Assembly: GCF_000224145.3 (NCBI RefSeq) | Contig: NC_020178.2 | Span: 1,322,986 to 1,386,985, forward strand | DNA: 64,000 bases | Direction: 5' to 3' | Origin: Ciona intestinalis | Lineage: Eukaryota; Chordata; Ascidiacea; Phlebobranchia; Cionidae | Part shown: piece by piece, positions 1-12,000 of the stretch | How the letters are laid out: the number at the start of each line of letters is the position of its first letter | Position numbering within the stretch: the first letter of the stretch is position 1 | Position numbers and translations under genes: made by a program | Notes under the pieces: model-generated | Databases searched by the model: none | The model's input: the letters and a program-made list of their open reading frames with translations, nothing else | Told to the model about the DNA's origin: nothing

Positions 1-171
1 GGGCAAGAACAGTCATTATAACAAGGGTGTTCTGTTTTATACACTGTACATTTATAAACATATTAAGGCGTATACTATTTATTGATGTTACTTTTAAATA
101 TATATTAATGACATCACTATCATACTTATGACATAGCTATTATATTATGACATGTTTTCCTTTTATTTCAG

Positions 172-3029
172 TTTCTGTGTCAACGGGGCAATGAGCTGCA
201 ACAGACCAGTCGGTAAGTTTTGATAAATAAATGAGATTAAGTCTTATCTACAATATTGATTGTTACATCACAATACCAACATACACGTTAAATTAGGCAA
301 ATCTTGTGGTATTGGTTGGGAAAATTTCCTTTTGTTTTTAAACAATAGCTCATGTTATGTGAAAATGTAAAGATGGTGTAACTTTCCTGTGACATTTAGA
401 GCGTGGCGATGGCGCCGGAACTTAATTTCCGCTTGACTGATTTAATTAAATACTCTTCACGATGTCTTGCTATGAATTGTTTGTTTTTTTAATTTCGTAA
501 AGTATGTGGTTTAAGCGGGCTTTTCTTTGTAAATTAGACGTATTTTTTTACGAAGCCCTGGTAACGTCGCCGGCTGCGTCAACATAAGATTTCTATGCTG
601 ATGTGGTCGTAACTTCCGCTGGTTTACTTCATGCTACACTTGGCTGGAATTTGCGTGGGCTTTCACGCACGCAACGTCAAACTTTTACCTATTTAAGTTT
701 GCGCCAGACTTTGCTTAACTTCCGCGCTTGAACTTCGCGGTCTAGCTTGTCTAGCTGTCGCACGAAATCACGTAACGCGACACAAACGCTTCTTGCGCCT
801 TAGAACTGTGGTTATGGGGTTTGTTTTGTAACCAGAGGCGTTTGAAGCTCAATGCTGCCACTAGTGTTGGTGTATGTGATCATGGGCAAGACACTTAACG
901 ACAATTGCTTCAACCCAGTGGTCACTTATGGGTTGTCCAAATTATCAGCCATACATAAAAACAATCACCCAAAAAGTTCCATATGTGGTAACTCATAAAC
1001 AGGCATAAGGTGTATGAAACAGAACACCCTTGTTATAACTTTAAAAATCGATAACACTTGAAATTGATTAAACCCTTATTCAATGTTAATACAATAAATA
1101 AAATCATTGAAGTCTGTTCTACATGGTTGAGGTCCAACAGCATAACATGCTATGGGATCTAAAATTTGTGCCACTATTGACCCTTACCCCCAAATAATTA
1201 AATAGTTTTCAACCAACATGGTTCAAGTTTCAAAATTGAAAAAAAAAAATACTTCGCTGAATCATCACCAACAAAATATTTCAAAAACAAAAATTCCGTT
1301 TCTAAAAATAGCTGCCTAATACCATATTTGCATACCGTATCACAAAGGGGTAACTCCAGAATGTTCAGATAAAGCACCTCTTGTTTACTGCATTGTGATG
1401 TCATAGGGGTGAAATATTTCATGCATTATTGCATCACAGTACATGTTGTTAGCGCCAGCTATTATATTACGCTAGTTTTGACGTACGTGGGATTATTATA
1501 AATTGAGTTGACAAAAAGTCGAAAAGTTTCGCTTTTGAAAATTAATCGACCAAAACCAAACATTTTTTATTTCAAATTGAGCCACACCAATAAACAAGTA
1601 AAATATTGGCTGGTTTACGTCATTGTATGGCGTTGTTATGTCATAATAGATATTATGATGTGACAACAACATAATATTTATCAAACTTACATTTTTAAAT
1701 ATTATACTCGTACACCAAAACATATTATGCTACTCTTACCAGACATAGTTTAAAAGTAATTTTATATTTCATAATATTTAAATGACATCATAGTTTGGGT
1801 ACAACAGCGGTGATATTACAGAGGGTTAAAATTATAATTATAATTTTTTTAACTTTATTACTGCAATACATATAACACTACCCACTAAATAAAAATATAT
1901 GGTAGGGTGGGGAAAGATGGGACTCCTTTCCATTCCATTTTCTCGTCCCATTTGGTAGTAAACAAAGAACATTCAAAGAATTATAAAACTGTATCCCCAC
2001 GACTCCCATAGACTGTTGTTGGTTGTTGAAAATACGATCAGTATATTTAGGTTTTATGGGCTAACGTTGTCCCATCCTCCCCCACCCTACTATAACACCT
2101 AATAAAATTAACTTAAATTTACTTATAAGTTTAAATCTTTTCCCACCTTACTATATTATTAACTGCATTTAAATATTCCACTCCAATACATGTAATAGCA
2201 CCCATTAAATAAAAATATAACACTAATTAAAATTAAGTTATAATGTATGTATATTATAACAGGAGCTGATGATACATCTATTAGTTGCCCTGCTACCATG
2301 CAGGTCTTGAATTGCTCTAAGTTAGAACCCGGCAATCCTGGTGCAGCTTGTGCTAAGACATGTTTAACCAGGAACTCAATGAACTGCGAGGGCCTTACCT
2401 GTCAATCAGGTGAGTTGTGGGTAATGGGTTCAAGGACCAAGCTGGGGGATAAGCAGGAGTTTTTATATATAGTAATTTTTCATGGTGTCTTTATACTAAT
2501 CATACACCTTCTGTCATTGCCCATCCCTGTGCGGATAAATAAGTTACAAACAGAGTCATACGCCAGCAATATGAGTTTGAAACAGAACACCCATGTTGTA
2601 GCGACTGTAGTTGCCCAACCACGCAAGGGAAAATAAGTTCATTCATTTATTCAAACTTAGTAACAAAATATTTATCTAAGTTAATAAGTAACACCCAGTT
2701 TAAAAAATCTATTTTTAAAGTTTCAGTCCTTAGTCCTTAATCTATTGGAGGAAAATTAAAATTCTTTCCTCTCTCTTTGTATATTATGAATAAATGAATA
2801 AATGTAACTTACTTTGTCCTCGCATGGCCGGAAAACGACAGGCATTATAACACAGGTGTTCATACATACTATGATAGTTTTAACACCTTCATTCTACTGC
2901 AGGTTGCAAATGTCCTGATGGTTTAGTGATTTATAACGGAGCTTGTATTGAACCTACTACCTGTCCATGTGAGTTTCAAGGGAAGGTTTACCAAGTTGGA
3001 AATACCACAAAGTCAGGCTGTGCTGTAAT
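172..3029 (+). CDS. Exons 1-3: end of D2 and D' region (TIL', E')
   Basis: Exons are 172-212, 2263-2409 and 2903-3029, each with AG/GT borders and phases 1, 1 and 2. Exon 1 (41 nt) reads [13 protein letters not shown], the end of an E-type module. Exons 2-3 read [26 protein letters not shown] and [13 protein letters not shown], which follow the cysteine spacing of the VWF D' TIL and E modules closely. In VWF and mucins this region sits between D2 and D3 and supports pH-dependent assembly in the Golgi; that role is inferred here. The intron after exon 1 is 2,050 bp and contains a SINE, a CpG-rich stretch and a MITE-like element. Confidence 0.85.
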
Positions 3030-6000
3030 GTAAGTTGGCTGCTTGAATTGTATGTATAAGTATTGCTGGAGTCTAGATGGTAGCACCCTGGGTGTTTGGG
3101 TAATGGGGCCTAGATGGTAGCACCCTGGGTGTTTGGGTAATGGGGTCTAGATGGTAGCACCCTGGGTGTTGGGGTAATGGGGTCTAGATGGTAGCACCCT
3201 GGGTGTTGGGGTAATAGACCTACATCCCAGGTCTCAGGTGTGCCTCACTGTTGACCTCACCCTTATAAAATAGAATCTCTGTAGCTTCAGTGGGGACTAG
3301 ATTTTACATACATTTTACATCTGTCGATAACTCATAAGCTGGCACGAGGCGTATAAAACAGAACATCCGTCTTATATTGACTGTTGTTGCCCAGCCAGGC
3401 GAGGATAAATAAGTTACATAACTGGTAACTTGTGAGCAGGCACGAGGCGTATAAACACACCCGTGTTATAACGACTGTCGTTGCCCTTTACCACAATATT
3501 ATTTATTTCCAGAGAATGCACTACAACTGGCTGGAAGGAGATATCTCGTGATAAATGTTACACGACTTGTAGTGCAGTGGGTGGGGCGTATTACAAAACC
3601 TTTGATGGGCTAAGAACCAGCTTCCGTGGATCTTGCGAATACCTGATGGCAACGGATAATTGCTGGGGAAATAATGATAACTATGATTATAGGATCACTG
3701 TTAAAAGTCATGACTGCCCTGGATCTAATAATGCAATGTGTGCCACCACTGTGACTGCTATACTAGGGGTAGGTGGTGTCCTTTTAATATTTATTCTTTT
3801 ATTGTATACATAAATGGTTCTCTTGTGTGTGGGCACGAGGTGTTTAAGCAGAACACCTGTGTTATAATGACTGTTGTTGCCCCGCCATGCAAAGATAAAG
3901 AAGCTAGACTTACTTATACTGCCATTTAAATATCCACTGTGGAAGGTTGTATAGACTGTTGTCTAAATTGTCAGACATACTTAAAATAATCAAGTTACAT
4001 AAGTTACATAACTCAAAACCTGGCACGTGGTGTATGAAACAGCACACCCGTGTTATAAAGACTGTCGTTGCCCCACCACGCAAAAATAAATAAGTTCCAT
4101 TCGTTTTTATTTATTGTAGTACACAAAAGTGACACTTGAAAAAGGCCAAGAACCGAAACAAGAAATTCTGTCCAGCAGAGGCGCGATTATAAAATATCAC
4201 GTTAATATTAAAACGCGTGGTATCTTTACCATCGTTGATACCAGGCTGATAAGGATTATTTGGGACAACAGTACGCGGGTGTATTTGCAATTTAAAGAGG
4301 AAATGATGGTAGGTGATGTCATAATGGTGATTACTTTACTTTATCATAATTAGGAAAATAATGTTGTAAGCGAAACTTGTAAGCTGCCATGAGGTGTGTG
4401 AATCAAAACACTTGTGTTATTACAACTGTCGCTGCCCCGCCATGTTAGGATAAATAAGTTACATACATGGTAACTTGTAAGCGGACAAGAGGTGTATGAA
4501 ACAGAACATGTTATAACGTCTGGCATGCAAAGATAAAACAAGTTACATTTAGTACTGTTAGTATTTATGTTCATATTGTTACCAAAGTATTTACATTCAT
4601 ATTGTTGCCAGAACCAAACACAGTGTGGGTTATGTGGGAACAATAATGGCGACGGCGCCGATGATAAAAAGGCACCAAATGGAGACTTACCTGTGACAGA
4701 CGTAGCATTTGCAAACAGTTGGAAAACGAGTGAACTATGTGCGAATATTCCAGAGAAAAATGTGACTGAATCTTGTGGCAGTAAGCTTACATGGGCACAG
4801 AAGAAATGTGCAGTGATTCGAAGTGAAGTTTTTGCTGAATGTAGGGCCAAGGTAAGTGTGTATAGTGTTAAGGGGTAGGCACTAACTGTGGGGTGGTTGA
4901 GTGGGCAGGAAGTACCCCTGCTGGACTGTAAGCATGGGGTGTATTTATACACCATGTGTGTATGGTGTATAAGAAGACACTCATGTCATAACTTGACAGT
5001 GAGCATGAGGTGTATAAATACACCATGCATGGAGTGCAACACCTGTGTATTAATTCTACCCCTTACAATACATCACCTACACATGACAGATAGATTCTGA
5101 TTACTTCTACGAAAAATGCGTCGAGGAAACCTGCTCGTGTGATACTGGTGGCGATTGTGAATGTTTTTGCACAGCAGTGTCGGATTATGCTTTCCAATGC
5201 GGACAGAATGGGGTTCCAGTGTCGTGGAGAAATCCAGACACTTGTCGTAAGTAATGTGTTCATTTTGTTATAAGTGTCTCACTTCCCGCGCCGTGGCATA
5301 GTGGTTAGCGCGCCTGCCTGTAACCCAGAGGTAATGGGTTCAAGGCTCGACGCTGCTGCCATTGTAGGCCTATGTGTCCTTGGGCAAGACACCTAATGGC
5401 AATTTCTCCAACCCAGTGGTCATAATGGGTTATCCAAATTATCAGCCATACATAAAAAAATAAATCCACAAAGTAACATACATGGTAACTCGTAAGCTGG
5501 CACGAGGTGTTAAACCTGTGTGATGACGACTGTCGTTTTCGGGCCACGCAAGGATAAAGTAAGTTACATTCATTCTTACATTACATTCACTTCATATAGA
5601 ATAGAATACAAACAACTGGTACTTATATTTGATTAACTGTTGTGTCTTTGCTAACAATGTACATTGTGACATAACTGTAACCATTGTTTTCCAACAATCC
5701 CAGCTTTGATGTGTGAATCTTACAACACGGATGACAATTGCTTATGGAAATACGCCCCTTGCAGTGATGTATGCATTCATACATGTTGCACAACTTGTAT
5801 AGATGGATGTTTTGAAGGTTGCCACCCCAAGTGAGTAGTATTACTGGCTTTAGTTCTTGAAATTATTTTTATGAACGGACTCTGGGTTATTTCTGGGTTT
5901 TGGAGTAATATATGAGGATAGGAAATGATATAAAATGGGCATGATAGTAAGTTGGGGTAGTGAATGGCCAACTCTGGTTTTAAATTCCTAGGTAATGGGC

Positions 6001-9000
6001 TAACTCTGGTAAAACACCGAATGTTGGGGTAACGTTTTTTGATACTTTCTAAAACTAATTTCAAAAGTAACCAAGGTATTTGCCCCCAAAAAGATTGTAA
6101 TAAAAGCTGTAATATTTAAATATATATTAATCCATATAGGTGTACGAATGGGACAATATTTAATGAACAAAGCAACACGTGTGTCAAGCCATTGGACTGC
6201 CCGGATAAATGTATTTTGTCGCCTACTCTGCCACGTAAGTTGATTATTTTAAAAATTAAATTAAAAATTCTTTATTAATGAATTTATACTCAATAATTGA
6301 TATGTATAATTAAGATTTTGTATAATATAGACCAAAAACTGTTGGCATCATCAGTGCTTGTAAAAGACTGAGTAGACTTGGTGAAACATCTGCTGTAGTA
6401 TAATGAGTCTATACTCGATAATTGTAACCTTGTTATTTGAAGCCAGTAAAGTTACATAGGTATTAGTTTAACTCGTAAGCGGGCACGGTGTATGAAACAG
6501 AACACCTGTGTTATAACGCTAGCGTTTTCCAACTACGCCAGGATAAAGTAAGTTACAATCATAGTTAAGAAGTTTTTGTGTAATTTTGGTCACTTATTAT
6601 CTGTATATACAATAGCCTAGCTTATACATGTAATACATTGGCTTATAATACATGAGATACAGACTACAATTTAAGTATTGTAACATTTGAGCAGTTCAAT
6701 TATTTCAAAACTGTTGGCATCATCATTGCTTGTAGAAATAGCTGGTTATTATCATTTTCATGTTTCTATTGCCTAGAGTGACTTGTCTGTGCAAAATTGG
6801 TGGTTTTCTATCTATACTAGATATTGCTTTTTTGTCATTTTAATGCTTGTATTACAGCTATCTGCGATGCTAAAAATGTAACTCGCGTATGTTCATGGAC
6901 CGACTGGCTTAATTCACATTCTCCAACTGGAACTGGTGAATATGAAACAGTCGAGAATGTGAAGAACACTTTTGGAGTTTGCTCGAGCAGCCATTTGGAA
7001 AACATTGAATGCAGATCCCGCAATCACGTAGATGGAACTTTACAAAAGAATGTCCTTTGTGACAAAAACAGTGGCTTGCTATGCACCAATGAGCATATGG
7101 TATGTATTGGTTATTACTAAGATATAGATTCCATTATGTTTTTGTGGCATTTTATGTCGATTCTACAGCGTGGCACACCATGGGACCTGAGATCTAAGCC
7201 AGAGTTAGCCCATTACCTTAACATTGTATATGCACATTCTATTCTATATGGGTGAGGTCCTACAGTGATGCATGCTATGGGACGTTGGATTTAGGCCAGA
7301 GTTTGCGAATTGCTTTAACACCCAGGCTCTTAGGGCTAAAGCAGAACACCTGTGTTATAACCACTGTTATTTCCTGCCACGTTAGGATAAAAAAGTTACA
7401 CACGTGGTAATTCGTAAGTGGACACAGGGTGTATGAAACAAAACATTTGAGTTATAATAACTGTCGTTGCCCCACCCTGCGAGGATAAATAAGTTGCATT
7501 CATTTATTTACTTTACTATTAGCTATGACATCACAGACATCATTGTTTCACAGACAAGTGGTACTTGTGATGATTATGAAGTTCGACTTGAGTGTTGTTC
7601 ATGCGGATGCGACAGCGTGACATGCTCCAACTTGACGTGTGACCGGCACGAAACGCAGACACTTGTCACGGCAGCCAACGGTGTTGACGTTTGTTGCGAT
7701 GTTTACAACTGCACTTGTGCAGGCTGTTGGGCAGAAGAGTTTAAGGTAAAATTTTATATTTGGATTTAGTAACAAAAATTACTTTTTTGGTTTGTATGTA
7801 ACTAGCAAGCGGAATGGGGTGCATGAAACACACCATGTTATAACGACTGCTGTTGCCATTACTTTTATAAAACAAATAATTTTTTTAATTTAGCCTTTAG
7901 GATAATAAGGTGGGTTACATTATAACTCTGAGTCACTAATTTTACTATTATGGTTTCGAAATATTTTATGATGGTTTAAAAGTTACAATATTTATATTTT
8001 TTGCCTTTTTGGTATAAAAATAAATGAAACCTTTATTATTTGACCTTTGTTTTGTCTTATCTTGATATATATTTTTAATAAAATGTTAATTTTAATAATA
8101 ATAAAAGCGAAAATAATAATAAAACACTATCATTCAATGATATTATTTTTTCTTTCATTTCTATCATTGGTTATACTATTTCTATGTATATATATTATTT
8201 TTATTCTATTTCTTTGTTCAAGGCCCCTGGTTCTAAATGGACAGCTGGTTGTTATGAATATACTTGCTTGTCGGACAATGCTGGGTGTTATAATATACAG
8301 AAGACCAAGCTCCCATGTAGTGATGATGTAACTTGTCCAGATTACGCCAATAAGAAGTCTTCATTGTCGCCTGGGGCCTGCTGTGAGACTTATACTTGTG
8401 GTACGTCATGTATTATTACATTGTTGATGTTGATAGGAATTAACGAAAAAAAATATATACGATATAGTAGGGTGGGGAGACGGGACACCTTTAGCACACA
8501 ATGTCCAAATATCCTGAACGTGTTTTAAACAATTAACAACGTTCTATGGGAGTCGTAAGGGTATGGTCTTATATTTCTTTAAATTTTCTTTGTTTACTAC
8601 CTAATAAAAAGAGAAAATCGAATGAAACAAAGGTGTCCCATCTTCTCCCACCCTACTTTATATATGGAAATTAAGGACCTAACTTATTTTAAGTGCTTAT
8701 AATAAGGTTATAAAGTTATGGACCAAAAGAATGAAAAAGCATTGTAGTTAGGATGAGTCAAGTAAATTACATTGTGGATATAGATGGGAATTAATGACAA
8801 AACAAAAACCGTTACATTAATTTAGAGCATTGTTTAAAATGCATGCATTTTATGTAATATTTAAATATCTGCACAACCCACTGTATTAGGGGAATGCCAT
8901 TGCAAATAAAAGATAACACACAAAGTTACATATGTGGTAACTTGTTAGCAAGCATGAGGTGTATGTAACAGAACACCCGTGTTATAATGACTGTCATTGC

Positions 9001-12000
9001 CCGCCATGCGAGGATAAATAAGTTACATACATGGTGTTATACCCGTGTTATAATGACTGTCATTGCCCGCCATGCGAGGATAAATAAGTTACATACATGG
9101 TAACTTATAAACAGGTACGAGGTGTATGAAACAGAACACACGTGTTATAACGACTGTCTAGCCGGGCAAAGAAATAAGTCTGTTTCACCAAAACACCTTC
9201 CTACATTATTCCAAAATTACTGAATAAATGCTTGATTTTGGATTCTTTATTAATGCAACAATGCAATGATTGTTGAACCTATTTTTTAAAACCTGCTTGT
9301 TCAATTTATCACCTAAAAATATATACGAATAATTTTAGAATTTATAAAGCGTTTTAATTGTTTTTACAGAATGTAAACCCGAATTCAGCAGTGAATATGA
9401 TCTAAACTGTACCCACCCTAACGTACAATACAGTACTGTGTTAACTGACGGAACTACAGAGTGTGTTAAACATAATTGCACTTGTCCTGACCGTGCCACG
9501 ATGAATGAAACTTGCGTGGCACCTGTTACATGTACGGCTTCTGGGTGCCACAGAGAAGACACCGAAGATTGCGATTGTTTGCTGACAAGTGAATGCGGTG
9601 AGTAAGCGTTTATTTTAATGACTAAGCATAATATATGGTGGGTCTAGATGGTAGCATCCTGGGTGTTGGGGTAATATATCTACATCAAAGTCCCAGGTGT
9701 GTCCCACCGAAGACCTCATCCTTATAGAATAGAATCTACATTATTGAATGTTTATATTGAGGAAAACAAGGCTTTTTTTACTCAAACTTTTTATGTTATC
9801 TAATACCTATTGCTCTGTACATACCCTTGACCTTAATAGAATATGTGGTAACAAGCAAATTATTTGTATTGTCTAGTTTTTTTTGTGTTTTATAGTTTGC
9901 AATCCTGCTGATTGCCCGGTCCCAAAGACTTGCTCTAAATGTGAGACCAGACAGTTGGTCCCTCCTTTAACAACACCGGACAACTGTGCATTGGATAGAT
10001 GTTGTGAAACAGCTGTTTGTAAACCAGTTGTATGTAATACAACTTCTGTTACTTGTGAACCTTGGGAAAAGAAGGTACATTATATTCTATCATAATATCT
10101 AGATGGGATAATAGCAGGTGTTATAACATGGGTGTTCTGTTTCATACACCTTGTTTATGCTTGCAACTTACAACCTATGTAACTTTCTGGGTGATTGATT
10201 TTCTGTATGGCTGACAATTTAGATGTCCCATTCGAGTAATTGGTTACCGTTAAATGTCTTGCCCAAAGACACACATCTAAAGAAACTGCCGTTAAGTGTC
10301 TAGCTTAAGAACACATAGGCACACAACAGTAGCAGCATCAAGCCTTGAATCCGTATCCCCTAGTCTAGAAGCGAGCGCTATAACCACTGTGGAAGTTTTA
10401 ATAATTATTCTCTAATAAAGGAGAATTCCACAACCAACAATGGCTGTTGTATACAAGAAACATGTGTTTGTGATGTCACAAAAGAGCATTTGTGTCCGGG
10501 AGCCAGGCAAGAGTGTCCGTACTTCGGGAAGCTCGTAAAATCGAAGGCAGTGTATGGATCGGATATGGAACCAGATGAATGTTGTGGAGGATATGAATGT
10601 GGTAAGGTTTGGTTTGGTATTGTTGGTGTGTCTTAGTGGGTGGGAACTTGGCTTATCCAAGGTTGCCACTCCCATTCCCACAGTCGAGTTGCTGAAGCTA
10701 TTGCAGTGTGTGGATAAGCAGACATGACTTTTAATTGGTTTGGTCATTTATATCCTTGTGGGTGGGAACTTGATGACTTATCCATGGTTGCCACTCCCAT
10801 TCTCACAGTCGAGTTGCTGAAGCTATTGCAGTGTGTGGATAAGCAGACATGACTTTTGGTTGGTTTGGTCATTTATATCCTTGTGGGTGGGAACTTGAGT
10901 GACTTATCCATGGTTGCCACTTCCATGCTCACAGTCGAGTTGCTGAAGCTATTGCAGTGTGTGGATAAGCAGACATGACTTTTGGTTGGTTTGGTCATTT
11001 ATATCCTCGTGGGTGGGAACTTGAGTGACTAATCCATGGTTGCCACTTCCATGCCCACAGTCGAGCTGCTGAAGCTATTGCAGTGTGTGGATAAGCAGAC
11101 ATGACTTTTGGTTGGTTTGGTCATTTATATCCTCGTGGGTGGGAACTTGAGTGACTTATCCATGGTTGCCACTTCCATGCCCACAGTCGAGCTGCTGAAG
11201 CTATTGTAGTGTGTGGATAAGCAGACATGACTTTTGGTTGGTTTGGTCATTTATATCCTTGTGGGTGGGAACTTGAGTGACTTATCCATGGTTGCCACTC
11301 TCATGCCTACACATTATAGACTTTACCACTGTATAATACTGCAATTAATTTCCTTCTTTCCCACAGAATGTCTTCCTAAATTTGACCCCAGCAACGTTCT
11401 TACATGTTCTGCACCTGAGGTTCAAGATACGACACGATTAATAAACGGGACGTTGGAATGTTCAGACCACAAGTGTATTTGCCCCGGTCACGAGGAAATG
11501 AACGAAACGTGCGTCGAGCGGGCGAATTGCAGCGCTTCTGGTTGCCATAGAAACGAAACTGAGAATTGTGATTGCGTCGTATCAAGCGAATGTGGTAAGT
11601 AGATACAAGTGGGGTAATATGGCTCAAATCTGGTATAAATCCTTGGGTGTTTGGGTAATATGGGCAAATCTGGTATAAATCCTTGGGTGTTGGGGTAATA
11701 TGGGCAAATCTGGTATGAATCCTTGGGTGTTGGGGTAATGGGCCAACTGTTTAATGATGTAGGGTAACATGGGATTTGGTTAAGAGTATTGGGTTATATG
11801 GGGCTATGAGAGTATGGGGTTTATAAAAAGATAAAGTAGGACTTAGGTGTTGTATTCATTCTAACCAAACTGTTTATAAAACACAGTTTGCAATCCTGCT
11901 GATTGTTCGGTCCCAAAGACTTGCTCTAAATGTGAGACCAGACAGTTGGTCCCACCTTTAACAACACCGGATAACTGTGCATTGGATAGATGTTGTGAAA

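Larger units (their letters stand above)
213..2262. other. Intron of mucin-like gene with CpG-rich stretch
   Basis: No coding sequence recognised. About 390-830 is richer in G, C and CpG than its surroundings and is followed by a headless SINE (826-1045) and a MITE-like element (1901-2094). The remainder is AT-rich sequence. Confidence 0.6.
6465..9180 (+). mobile_element. SINE tail fragments, second cluster
   Basis: Copies at about 6465-6565, 7336-7400, 7400-7505, 7795-7855 and three in a row at 8920-9180, all in introns. The run at 8920-9180 includes a repeated GATAAATAAGTTACATACAT junction. Confidence 0.65.

Noticed and set aside
4350..4955. 201-codon minus-strand frame
   Set aside because: Antisense to exon 6 and flanking SINE tails; no homology.
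5289..5360. Possible tRNA gene (A-box and B-box sequences)
   Set aside because: It continues into a SINE body and tail, and I could not fold a full cloverleaf with an acceptor stem; it is the SINE head.
8047..8331. Hydrophobic 94-codon plus-strand frame resembling membrane segments
   Set aside because: It is T-rich intron read in frame plus an out-of-frame part of exon 12; the hydrophobicity comes from poly-T.
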